Notes under the pieces: generated by a model
Told to the model about the DNA's origin: nothing
The model's input: the letters and a program-made list of their open reading frames with translations, nothing else
Databases searched by the model: none
Position numbers and translations under genes: made by a program
In this document: positions 1 through 6,223 of the stretch, in pieces
Position numbering within the stretch: the first letter of the stretch is position 1
Layout: the number at the start of each line of letters is the position of its first letter
Assembly: GCA_050734185.1 (NCBI GenBank)
Contig: JBOHUE010000167.1
Span: forward strand, 1-7,779
Direction of reading: 5' to 3'
Length of the DNA: 7,779 nucleotides
From: JAFALX01 sp050734185
Lineage (GTDB): Bacteria > Chloroflexota > Dormibacteria > Aeolococcales > Aeolococcaceae

Positions 1-1
1 C

Positions 2-676
2 CTCGCCGCCGGGGTGGTCGCGTTCATGGTCGGGCGGCGCGACTGGCGCGGGCTTGCGGGCGCCGCCGCCGGCGCGGCTGTTGTTGCCGCCGGCGGATTG
101 GTGACCGCGGGACCGGCGGCGACATCCGGCTTCGTTCACGCCCTGCTGCAACCTGAGAACTCACCCCCGGCGCAGATGCAGGGCGTCAGTGGCCTCATCG
201 GCTCGCTGTTCGGTGGCGGCCTGGGCCCCTACGCGGTCTCCCTGCTGCTCGGTGGCGTGGCTGCGCTCGTGGCGGGCTGGCTCGGCGCGATCACCCGTCG
301 CCGCAGCGACCTGCTCGAGCCCACACTCCTCGGGGCCGCAGCGCTCTCGCTCTGGGCGTCGCCCCACCTCCTCGGACACGACCTCGTGATCCTGGCCCCG
401 CCACTCGTCGCGACGCTCGCCTGGGCGATGACCCGCGAGGTACGGCAGGTGCGGGGCTGGCCGGGATCGCTGACCCTCAGCCTCGTCGCAGGGTGGGCCG
501 CGCTGTCGATCGCCAGTGACCTCGACCTCGGTCAGAACGCGGTCGGCCTCCCCGGCCGCCTGACGCCGTGGGTGCTCCTCGCCGGCGCTGTGGCAATCGC
601 CGTCAGGGTGTCAGCAGGTTCTCCAGGCCCGGCGTCAGCAGCCGAACGGCGAGGGTGGTCAGCTCTTCGGGAGTGA
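2..676 (+). CDS. Polytopic membrane protein, probable GT87-type glycosyltransferase (C-terminal part)
   Basis: The reading frame is open from the window edge, so the N-terminus and true start are missing; 224 residues are visible. Seen: about five hydrophobic segments with short polar loops, including Gly/Ala-rich helices near the start, a helix pair around nt 200-290 and three more helices up to about nt 610. The motif SPHLLGHDLVILAPP begins at nt 359. A small-residue/aromatic SPHxxxxDLxxLxPP motif in a late helix resembles the C-terminal part of GT87 (DUF2029) polyprenyl-phosphate-sugar-dependent glycosyltransferases, which add sugars on the outer face of the membrane. The catalytic N-terminal loop is outside the window, so the family is inferred from this motif and the topology. 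The polar tail (about 24 residues) overlaps the 3' end of the convergent TetR gene by 74 bp. Another polytopic membrane protein family remains possible. Confidence 0.6.
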   Translation, partial: LAAGVVAFMVGRRDWRGLAGAAAGAAVVAAGGLVTAGPAATSGFVHALLQPENSPPAQMQGVSGLIGSLFGGGLGPYAVSLLLGGVAALVAGWLGAITRRRSDLLEPTLLGAAALSLWASPHLLGHDLVILAPPLVATLAWAMTREVRQVRGWPGSLTLSLVAGWAALSIASDLDLGQNAVGLPGRLTPWVLLAGAVAIAVRVSAGSPGPASAAERRGWSALRE

Positions 677-1235
677 CGTCCTCGTGGTCGCGCCACCAGC
701 GTGCCAGCGCCTCGATGGCGCCGTTGACCGCGCCGGCCACGGCCAGGGTCCACCGCGCATCGCCGCCGCCCCCGGCTCGCTCTGCAGTGCTCGTCATCAG
801 GGCCGCAACCAGCAGGTTCTGACGATCGCGCATGGCAGCGGCATCGGCGGCGAACGGGCCCGGGTCGAGCGCGAGCGCCTCCCACAGCCGGCGGCGCTCG
901 GCCACGTAGCGGAAGAACGCGAGCGCGGCCGCGGCCACCTGGGCCCGCGGCTCCGCCTCGGCGTCGGCGGCACGTGCGATGCGGGCGGCGAGCTCGTCGG
1001 CCATGCGGTCGACGCAGCGCCGGTACAGGGCTTCCTTGCTGCCCACCAGCCCGTACACCACCGGCTTCGAGACGCCGACGCGGCGGCAGAGCTCGTCCAT
1101 CGACGCGGCGGCAAAGCCGTGCTCGGCGAAGAGCTCCTCGGCGGCTGCGATCACCTGGCGCTCGCGCACCGCGCGGGGCACCCGCCCGTGGCGGTAGCGG
1201 CCCACCTCGAGATCGGGACCGGTTAGCGCGCTCAT
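603..1235 (-). CDS. TetR/AcrR-family transcriptional repressor
   Basis: This is a 210-aa DNA-binding regulator of usual TetR length. The N-terminal domain (about residues 22-70) has the family pattern: a helix RERQVIAAAEELFAEHGF, then a helix-turn-helix covering SMDELCRRVGVSKPVVYGLVGSKEALY (about 45-71). The remaining all-helical part (about 75-210) would bind a ligand and dimerise; it is not family-specific enough to name the ligand. The start is the ATG at 1233-1235. The frame stays open much further upstream, but only as antisense of the monooxygenase gene. No strong ribosome-binding site precedes this ATG. The gene is divergent from the monooxygenase/SDR operon with only 48 bp between starts, the classical arrangement for a local repressor of itself and its neighbours. 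A palindrome lies in that gap. Its 3' end overlaps the upstream membrane-protein gene. Confidence 0.93.
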   Translation of the reverse strand: MSALTGPDLEVGRYRHGRVPRAVRERQVIAAAEELFAEHGFAAASMDELCRRVGVSKPVVYGLVGSKEALYRRCVDRMADELAARIARAADAEAEPRAQVAAAALAFFRYVAERRRLWEALALDPGPFAADAAAMRDRQNLLVAALMTSTAERAGGGGDARWTLAVAGAVNGAIEALARWWRDHEDVTPEELTTLAVRLLTPGLENLLTP

Positions 1236-1236
1236 C

Positions 1237-1266
1237 TTGACGGCGCGAGGGTACCACGAGTAGGCT
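1237..1266 (+). promoter_or_regulatory. Candidate sigma70-type promoter of the monooxygenase/SDR operon
   Basis: TTGACG at 1237-1242 and TAGGCT at 1261-1266 are separated by 18 bp and match the -35 and -10 (TANNNT) patterns. Transcription would begin near 1273, leaving a leader of only about 10 nt before the GTG at 1284. The -35 box begins 2 bp after the first base of the TetR start codon. This is inferred from motif matching only. Confidence 0.5.
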
Positions 1267-1282
1267 ACCGGCGGTAGGTTAC
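1260..1282. promoter_or_regulatory. Candidate TetR operator (imperfect palindrome)
   Basis: GTAGGCTACC (1260-1269), spacer GGC and GGTAGGTTAC (1273-1282) form an inverted repeat matching at 8 of 10 positions, with a perfect core TACC-GGC-GGTA (1266-1276). The 23-bp length and location between divergent genes fit a TetR dimer site. It covers the proposed -10 box and transcription start of the operon, so bound repressor would block initiation. That the neighbouring TetR protein binds it is inferred from position. Confidence 0.5.
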
Positions 1283-1283
1283 C

Positions 1284-2759
1284 GTGAGTATCACCCGCAT
1301 CGAGAACCTCATCGTCGGCACCGGCTTCGCCGGCCTGGGCATGGCCATCCGCCTCGCTCAGGCAGGGCGCCGCGACTTCGCGCTCATCGAGCGTGCGGGC
1401 GAGGTCGGCGGCACGTGGCGCGACAACACCTATCCGGGGTGCACGTGCGACGTGCCCTCGAGCCTCTACTCGCTCTCCTTCGCTCCCAACCCGGACTGGA
1501 GCTGCACACATCCGCAGCAGCCGGAGATCCTGCGGTACCTCTGCGACTGCGCCGACCGGTTCGGTATCCGCCCCCACATCCGCTTCGGCGCCGAGCTGAC
1601 GGGCGCGCGCTGGGACGAGGCCGCGGCGCGCTGGCTCGTCGAGACCACCGCCGGCACGTACGACGCACGCTTTCTCATCCTCGGCACGGGTGGCCTGAGC
1701 AGCCCGCGCATGCCGGAGATCGCCGGCCTCGACACGTTCCGCGGCACCCTGTTCCACGCCGGCGCCTGGCGTCATGACCACGACCTTGGCGGCGAGCGCG
1801 TGGCGGTCATCGGCACCGGTGCGTCGGCAATCCAATTCGTGCCCCAAGTGCAGCGTCTCGCGGCGAGCCTCAGCGTCTTCCAGCGCACCCCGGCGTGGGT
1901 GCTGCCCAACCCCGGCCGCCGTTTGCTTCAGGCCGAGCGCTGGCTGTCGCGCCGGGTCCCGGCGACGCAATCCGCGCGGCGCCTGGGGAGCTACGTGAAC
2001 CACGAGCTCCTCGTCCTCGGCTTCGCATTCGACCCGCGCTTCAACGCGGCACTGGAGGTCGCCGGCCGCGAGCTCCTTCGGTTGCAGGTGCGCGATCGCG
2101 CGCTGCGCGCGCGACTCACTCCTCGCTATCGCCTCGGCTGCAAGCGCGTGCTGATTTCGAACGACTTCTATCCGGCGCTGACGCGCACCAACGTCGAGCT
2201 GGTGACCGACGCGATCACCGAGGTGCGCGAGCACGACATCGTGACCGCCGGCGGACGCCGCCACGCCGTGGACACGATCATCGCCGGGACCGGGTACCAC
2301 ACCAGCGATGTCCCCGTGGCGCATCGGATCACGGGCCGAGGCGAGACGCTGGCCGCGCGCTGGGGCGGCAGCCCGCAGGCCTACCTCGGCACGTCGGTCG
2401 CAGGCTTTCCCAACATGTTCCAGCTCTTCGGCCCCAACACCGCCGTGGGCCACACGTCGGTCGTGTACATGATCGAAGCGCAGATCGAGTACGTGCTGAA
2501 GGCGCTCCAACTCGCGCAACGCGAGCGGCTGCAGCGCATCGAGGTGCGTCCCGAGGTGCAGGCCGCCTACAACGCGGCGCTGCAGGAGCGCAGCCGGGGC
2601 ACGGTCTGGACGAGCGGCGGCTGCTCCAGCTACTACCTCGATGTGCGCGGCAACAACTTCGCGATCTGGCCGACGTTCACGCTTCCCTTCCAGCGGCGCA
2701 CGCGGCGGTTCGACGTGGCTGCGTACACGCTGCAGCGAGATGTGGAGGTGGCCGCGTGA
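1284..2759 (+). CDS. Flavin-dependent Baeyer-Villiger-type monooxygenase
   Basis: This 491-aa cytosolic flavoenzyme is predicted to use FAD and NAD(P)H to insert oxygen next to a ketone or aldehyde carbonyl. Domains in order: FAD Rossmann motif GTGFAG (residues 12-17); the type I BVMO long fingerprint GGTWRDNTYPGCTCD (42-56, all fixed positions present); the short fingerprint FRGTLFHAGAW (152-162, FxGxxxHxxxW); a second Rossmann motif GTGASA for NADPH (177-182); GCKR (285-288), whose Arg corresponds by motif to the catalytic Arg of phenylacetone monooxygenase; and GTGY (335-338). The residue after the short fingerprint Trp is Arg163, where type I enzymes usually have Pro or Asp. GTG 1284 is the first usable start after an in-frame TAG (1275-1277). 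The ribosome-binding site is weak. It is the first gene of an operon with the SDR, which starts inside its stop codon. The substrate is unknown; steroid, terpenoid, cyclic or long-chain ketones are all possible. Confidence 0.9.
   Translation: MSITRIENLIVGTGFAGLGMAIRLAQAGRRDFALIERAGEVGGTWRDNTYPGCTCDVPSSLYSLSFAPNPDWSCTHPQQPEILRYLCDCADRFGIRPHIRFGAELTGARWDEAAARWLVETTAGTYDARFLILGTGGLSSPRMPEIAGLDTFRGTLFHAGAWRHDHDLGGERVAVIGTGASAIQFVPQVQRLAASLSVFQRTPAWVLPNPGRRLLQAERWLSRRVPATQSARRLGSYVNHELLVLGFAFDPRFNAALEVAGRELLRLQVRDRALRARLTPRYRLGCKRVLISNDFYPALTRTNVELVTDAITEVREHDIVTAGGRRHAVDTIIAGTGYHTSDVPVAHRITGRGETLAARWGGSPQAYLGTSVAGFPNMFQLFGPNTAVGHTSVVYMIEAQIEYVLKALQLAQRERLQRIEVRPEVQAAYNAALQERSRGTVWTSGGCSSYYLDVRGNNFAIWPTFTLPFQRRTRRFDVAAYTLQRDVEVAA
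2744..2748 (+). promoter_or_regulatory. Ribosome binding site that fixes the SDR start
   Basis: GGAGG lies inside the last codons of the monooxygenase gene, 7 nt before GTG 2756. This spacing supports GTG 2756 as the SDR start, although the frame stays open far upstream within the monooxygenase gene. Confidence 0.75.
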
Positions 2760-3592
2760 GCGCACGGGGTACCGTGCGCATCCGCGGTGCCACGGCGCTC
2801 GTCACCGGCGCCGGTGGCGGCATCGGCGGCGCTCTCGCGGTCCGCCTCGCGCGCGAGGGCGCTCGCCGTCTGGTTCTCGTCGACCTCGACGAGGGGCGGC
2901 TGCATTACACCGCGCGAGCGGTTGCCGCAGCCGGGGCCGAGCCGCTGGTGCGCTGCACCGACGTGTCCAGCGCGGCGCAGATGGAGGCGCTGGCGGCGTG
3001 GGTCGACGCGACGCTCGGGGTTGCAGACATTATCGTCAACAACGCGGGAGTCGGTGTTGCGGGTCCGTTCCTGCACACGCCGCTCGCCGACCTGGAGCGC
3101 GTGGTCGCCGTCAACCTGTGGGGCGTCGTCCACGGCTGCCGGCTCTTCGGCGCGCGCCTGGCCGCCAGGGGCAGCGGCGGGCACATCGTGAACGTCGCGT
3201 CGGCGGCGGCGTTTGCACCGTCGGCGATCCTTCCCGCCTACGGCATGACCAAGGCGGCTGTGCTGATGCTCAGCGAGTGCCTGCGCATCGAGCTGGCGCC
3301 GCAGGGGGTTGGTGTCACCGCCGTCTGCCCCGGCATCGTGACGACCGACATCGTGCATCGGGCCGTGTACGTGGGCCGCGACGAAGCCGACACCGACGCA
3401 CGGCGCCGCGCGTCTCGCCGCATCTACCGCCTGCGCCGCTACCCGCCGGAGCGCGTCGCCGCTCGCGTGGTGGCTGGCATCCGCCACAACGATGCAGTGG
3501 TGCCGGTGACGGCGGAGGCGCACATGCTCCGCACGCTTTCCCGGCTGGCGCCAGGCCTCGGCCGGCGCCTGGCAGCGGGCCTGTCGCTCTAG
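2756..3592 (+). CDS. Classical short-chain dehydrogenase/reductase (SDR)
   Basis: This 278-aa NAD(P)-dependent oxidoreductase has usual classical SDR length. Motifs: cofactor loop TGAGGGIG (17-24, TGxxxGxG), acidic Asp43 at the end of the second beta-strand (favours NAD(H) in this family), DV at 69-70, NNAG (95-98), Asn120, catalytic Ser149, YxxxK as Tyr162/Lys166, and CPG (191-193) followed by TT. All catalytic-tetrad residues are present. The Arg-rich stretch RRRASRRIYRLRR (217-229) lies in the variable substrate region. The start GTG overlaps the monooxygenase TGA as GTGA and is preceded by GGAGG, so the two genes are very probably translationally coupled. Inferred role: alcohol/ketone interconversion feeding, or draining, the monooxygenase. 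BVMO-SDR pairing is known, for example in the mycobacterial mymA region, but orthology is not claimed. The stop TAG shares a CTAG with the stop of the next, convergent gene. Confidence 0.92.
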   Translation: MSARGTVRIRGATALVTGAGGGIGGALAVRLAREGARRLVLVDLDEGRLHYTARAVAAAGAEPLVRCTDVSSAAQMEALAAWVDATLGVADIIVNNAGVGVAGPFLHTPLADLERVVAVNLWGVVHGCRLFGARLAARGSGGHIVNVASAAAFAPSAILPAYGMTKAAVLMLSECLRIELAPQGVGVTAVCPGIVTTDIVHRAVYVGRDEADTDARRRASRRIYRLRRYPPERVAARVVAGIRHNDAVVPVTAEAHMLRTLSRLAPGLGRRLAAGLSL

Positions 3593-4821
3593 CCAGAGCG
3601 GTCGATCGAGTGGCGCCGCCGGCGTAGAGCAACGCCGCCGACGGTCAAGGCAAGACCGGAAAGCACCGAGATGCCGGCAGCGAGCTGGGCCGAGCCGGTG
3701 CCAACCCCGCTGCTCGGCACCGTCGGAGTCGTCGGCGACGGGCTCGGAGTTGGCGCTGCAGTCGGGGGCGGAGTGGGTGGTGACGTTGCCGCGGCAAGAT
3801 GTCCGAGGTCTGCTCCTGCGGCCCAGCACTCTCCGCTGGCGAAGCATGTCACCGCGTATGCACTGAAGCCGACCGCGGATACCGACCAGGTTTGACCATC
3901 CCAATTCGCCATGACTCCCGGGCCCGATGACCCAAAGCCACCGGCGGCCCAACACGCCGAGGGACCCGCGCACACTACCCCGGTGAGCTCGTCCGACGCT
4001 TGGATGCTGGGAATGGGCGCGTCCGACCATGTGGTGCCGTTGTAGTTCTGGGCGGCAGCGTTGGCGCACGTCGAAGCGCATCCCACCGCCCAGCAGTCGC
4101 CGGCGGTCGGGCACGCGACATCGTCGAGACCTGCGTCGTTGGCGGGCTGCGCCGCGGCGACGAACGCCCATTGCGTTCCGTCGTAGTGGGCAATGAGTCC
4201 CGTCGATGGCACCGCCAGCGTCCTGCCCACGGCCCAGCAGTTACTCGAGCCCACGCACCGGACGCGGTACAAAGAGAACACCGGGCTGGCTGGGGCGAAG
4301 GCGATGGTCCATTGGGTGCCGTCGTAGTGCTCGATGGCATTGTTCTGGAAGCCGGTCGCCCAGCAATTGGTCGGCGACGTGCACGTCACGCCGGCGAGCC
4401 CTCCCCCCGGGAGGGGCAGGCCCCCCGGCACCTGGGTCCACGAACTGCCGTCGAAGTGCTCGATCAGGTCCTCGGAGATGGTGGGAACGGACTCGCCGAC
4501 AGCCCAGCAATCGTTGGCCGCGGTGCAGGCTATGCCGGTCAGAGCGCTGTGTACCGAGAGGGCCGGGCTCGGATAGACGGACCACGACGAGCCGTCGTAA
4601 TGCTCGATCAGCGGCCTGTCTGTGCTCGGGGCGTTGGAGCCCAGAAGGGCACCGACCGACCAGCAGTCGCCCGTCGAAACGCATGTCACGTCATAGAGGT
4701 AACCTGCAGACGTCGCGACCTTCGTCCAGCCGGTCGATGCACGAGCCGTAGCGGACGCAACCGTCAGCGCTGTCGTGAACACCAGAGCGCACGCGAGGAC
4801 GTACCAGAGCCGGCGCTGCAT
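3589..4821 (-). CDS. Secreted, membrane-anchored seven-bladed beta-propeller-like repeat protein
   Basis: 410 aa, function unknown. Seen in order: a Sec signal peptide (MQRR, hydrophobic core, likely cleavage after ARA at 26-28); seven tandem repeats of 42-52 residues spanning about 32-333; a Pro/Thr/Ser stalk (346-370); VPSSG (368-372); a hydrophobic helix (about 378-399); and a terminal Arg cluster. Each repeat carries CX5CW (Cys pairs 47/53, 99/105, 147/153, 189/195, 237/243, 284/290, 326/332). Six of them are followed by an HYDGSSW-like motif (near 74, 122, 165, 212, 259, 306). The YDGxxW element missing after repeat 7 is replaced by GW at 31-32, which suggests a closed propeller. Such CWAVG/YDGxxW repeats occur in secreted proteins of high-GC soil bacteria. 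The only ATG that fits the signal peptide is 4821. A four-codon ORF ends in that ATG. Blade cysteines probably form disulfides outside the cell (inference). A binding or adhesion role is possible; no enzymatic motif is recognised. Confidence 0.85.
   Translation of the reverse strand: MQRRLWYVLACALVFTTALTVASATARASTGWTKVATSAGYLYDVTCVSTGDCWSVGALLGSNAPSTDRPLIEHYDGSSWSVYPSPALSVHSALTGIACTAANDCWAVGESVPTISEDLIEHFDGSSWTQVPGGLPLPGGGLAGVTCTSPTNCWATGFQNNAIEHYDGTQWTIAFAPASPVFSLYRVRCVGSSNCWAVGRTLAVPSTGLIAHYDGTQWAFVAAAQPANDAGLDDVACPTAGDCWAVGCASTCANAAAQNYNGTTWSDAPIPSIQASDELTGVVCAGPSACWAAGGFGSSGPGVMANWDGQTWSVSAVGFSAYAVTCFASGECWAAGADLGHLAAATSPPTPPPTAAPTPSPSPTTPTVPSSGVGTGSAQLAAGISVLSGLALTVGGVALRRRRHSIDRSG
3823..4728 (-). 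repeat. Seven protein-level repeats (CX5CW ... YDGxxW)
   Basis: Seven units with first-Cys spacings of 52, 48, 42, 48, 47 and 42 residues. The pattern is hydrophobic-x-C-x5-C-W-A-V/A-G, then a variable loop, then (H/N)(Y/F/W)(D/N)G-x-x-W. Similarity persists in the DNA: plus-strand CCGTCGTAGTG-like segments recur near 4171, 4320, 4449 and 4593. Unit 5 has an extra CASTC (Cys249/Cys252), which may form a further disulfide. Confidence 0.85.
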
Positions 4822-4835
4822 TACCGAGACAGCAT
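4821..4835 (-). other. Four-codon leader ORF overlapping the propeller gene start
   Basis: On the minus strand, ATG CTG TCT CGG TAA runs from 4835 to 4821, and its TAA shares an A with the ATG of the propeller gene (TAATG). A GAGG lies only 2 nt before the leader ATG, so its own translation is doubtful. The propeller gene lacks a clear ribosome-binding site, which makes re-initiation coupling conceivable. Confidence 0.3.
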
Positions 4836-4851
4836 GGCCTCGGCCGAGGCC
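4836..4851. repeat. Perfect 16-bp palindrome upstream of the propeller gene
   Basis: GGCCTCGGCCGAGGCC is self-complementary over all 16 bases. It lies 15 bp upstream of the propeller ATG and directly abuts the four-codon leader ORF. As RNA it could fold into a 6-bp stem with a GGCC loop. As DNA it could be a dimeric binding site. GC-rich composition makes such palindromes less surprising. Confidence 0.5.
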
Positions 4852-4869
4852 GGCGACGATTCCACGTCG

Positions 4870-4885
4870 GTGACATCGGTGTCAC
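4870..4885. promoter_or_regulatory. Candidate operator: perfect 6+6 inverted repeat
   Basis: GTGACA-TCGG-TGTCAC is a perfect inverted repeat with a 4-bp spacer, about 50 bp upstream of the propeller gene and in the gap shared with the divergent protease gene. It looks like a transcription factor half-site pair. I do not recognise the factor. No convincing -35/-10 pair was found next to it. Confidence 0.4.
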
Positions 4886-5056
4886 ACCGCGGCGGCGGCA
4901 ACCACGATGTGCTCGTCAGGGCAGGCGCCTCGACCCCATGAGATAGCGGTCGCACGAACGCGCGGCGATGCGCGCGTGGGCGATGGCCCAAATGACCAGC
5001 GACCCGCGGCGCTGGACCGCATGGTTCGGAAAGGGGAAGTGCGGTATCACTGCACC

Positions 5057-6223
5057 ATGATTCAGGGCGTGCTGATCGCTCGCTTCGGCGGGGTGCGCGT
5101 CCGCGCCCACTGGAGCGTGCTGCTGATCGCTGCGCTGCTCACCTGGGGCCTGGCCTCCGGGATCATCCCGATTGCCGTCCCCGGCACGCCCGCCCCGGTG
5201 GCGTGGGGCGTCGCAGCGCTCGGGGCGCTGCTCCTCATCGCCTCGCTGACGGCTCATGAGGTCGCGCACTCGGTCGTCGCGCGCCGCCGCGGCATCCCTG
5301 CCGGCGACATCACGCTCTGGGTGTTCGGCGGCGTGTCTCACATCAGGGGCGACTGGCAGAGCCCGCGCAGCGAGCTGCTCGTCGCCGCGGCCGGACCCGT
5401 GGTGACGCTGATCATCGCCGCCCTGTGCTTCGGGCTCTCCTGGGCGTTTGCCGTCCTCAACGCCCCCGACCTCGTCGTGCTCGTGGCGCAGTGGCTGGCC
5501 GCGGTGAACACCACGCTTCTCGTCTTCAACCTGGTCCCCGCCTTCCCACTCGACGGTGGCCGCATCCTCCGCAGCGCGCTCTGGGCATGGCGCCACGACC
5601 GCGCGCGGGCGACGCTGCTGGCCGCCCGAATCGGCCGCGGGTTCGGCTTCCTGATCGTCGCGCTGGGCGTGACCGACATCGTGCTCACCGGCGACTTCGG
5701 CGGCGTCTGGCTGATGATCATCGGCTGGTTCCTCGCCGGCGCCGCCCAGGCAGAGCAGCGCGGCGAGACGGCCCGCACGACCCTCGCCGGCGTCCGCGTC
5801 GCCGAGGTGATGTCGCTCAACCCGCGGACCGTTCCGTCCTGGGTGACCGTGGACCTGTTCATCCGCAGCTACGCAACCGGAAACGGGCTCACCGCGTTCC
5901 CGACTCACGGCCTCGGCGGTAGCGTCGACGGACTGGTGACCGTCGGCGGGCTCCGCCGCGTGCCGCCGAAGGAACGCGCCAGCAAGCGTGTCTCGGAGCT
6001 GATGATCCCGGTCGCGCAGATCCCGGTGGCGCGGCCGGACGAACTGATCAGCGACGTGCTCACGCGCGTGACGCGGCCCAGCGAGGGCCACGCTCTTGTC
6101 TTCGAGGGCGATCGGCTGGTGGGCGTTGTGTCGCCGGCCGATATCGGCCGCCGCCTCCGCTTCGGGGTGCCGCAGCCGCCTCCGGTCAACGTTCCGGCGC
6201 CCGGGCTCCCACCCGCCGTCTGA
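5057..6223 (+). CDS. Site-2-protease-like M50 zinc metalloprotease with CBS domains
   Basis: A 388-aa intramembrane protease of the SpoIVFB/Rip3-like group. Seen: an N-terminal segment VRVRAHWSVLL leading into the first helix (about 19-40); HEVAH (67-71) in a hydrophobic helix, giving two zinc-ligand His and the catalytic Glu; GGVSHIRGDW (91-100); AAGPVVTLIIAAL (111-123); and NLVPAFPLDGGRI (158-170) with the third zinc ligand Asp166. Further helices reach about residue 232. The C-terminal part (about 245-365) contains two CBS-like repeats; the first (VAEVMSLNPRTVP) is recognisable but its later part is divergent, and the second ends LVGVVSPADI. CBS domains usually bind adenine nucleotides. 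Such proteases cut single-pass membrane proteins, often anti-sigma factors. ATG 5057 is chosen because homologues start shortly before HWS; in-frame GTG 5039 and ATG 5021 are alternatives. It is not in an operon with its neighbours. No substrate can be named. Confidence 0.92.
   Translation: MIQGVLIARFGGVRVRAHWSVLLIAALLTWGLASGIIPIAVPGTPAPVAWGVAALGALLLIASLTAHEVAHSVVARRRGIPAGDITLWVFGGVSHIRGDWQSPRSELLVAAAGPVVTLIIAALCFGLSWAFAVLNAPDLVVLVAQWLAAVNTTLLVFNLVPAFPLDGGRILRSALWAWRHDRARATLLAARIGRGFGFLIVALGVTDIVLTGDFGGVWLMIIGWFLAGAAQAEQRGETARTTLAGVRVAEVMSLNPRTVPSWVTVDLFIRSYATGNGLTAFPTHGLGGSVDGLVTVGGLRRVPPKERASKRVSELMIPVAQIPVARPDELISDVLTRVTRPSEGHALVFEGDRLVGVVSPADIGRRLRFGVPQPPPVNVPAPGLPPAV

Larger units (their letters stand above)
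4822..5056. other. Divergent intergenic region between propeller and protease genes
   Basis: This 235-bp stretch has no convincing gene. It holds the four-codon leader ORF, the 16-bp palindrome (4836-4851), the GTGACA inverted repeat (4870-4885) and a 7-bp perfect inverted repeat ACGCGCG-GCGATG-CGCGCGT (4958-4977). TGGTTC (5022-5027) and TATCAC (5045-5050), 17 bp apart, could be a weak promoter for the protease gene giving a leaderless or near-leaderless mRNA starting at about 5057. These assignments are motif-based only. Confidence 0.45.

Noticed and set aside
1895..2755. Upstream in-frame extension of the SDR frame through the monooxygenase gene
   Set aside because: The extension is an Arg/Ala/Pro-rich shadow of the monooxygenase frame. 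GGAGG plus GTG 2756 and the Rossmann strand at residues 12-24 fix the true start.
603..2765. A 720-codon open frame on the minus strand covering the TetR gene and running antisense through the monooxygenase gene
   Set aside because: Only the last 210 codons encode a TetR protein. The rest is low-complexity antisense of a well-motifed gene, open because of high GC.
2633..4171. A 512-codon minus-strand open frame across the SDR and propeller genes
   Set aside because: It has no domain motifs and overlaps two confidently identified genes in other frames; composition-driven.
3589..4821. CRISPR-like or DNA satellite array in the propeller gene
   Set aside because: The periodicity is at protein level with diverged DNA and variable unit length (42-52 codons); there are no identical repeats or unique spacers.
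4000..4941. A 313-codon plus-strand open frame opposite the propeller gene
   Set aside because: Antisense of the repeat protein; its internal repetition only mirrors the CX5CW/YDGxxW repeats.
4907..5056. Longer N-terminus for the protease starting at ATG 4907
   Set aside because: The extra 50 residues are polar, low in family resemblance and have no suitable ribosome-binding site; the protease family normally starts shortly before the HWS segment.
4916..6091. A 391-codon minus-strand open frame opposite the protease gene
   Set aside because: Asp/Arg/His-rich antisense of a gene with intact HExxH and LDG motifs.
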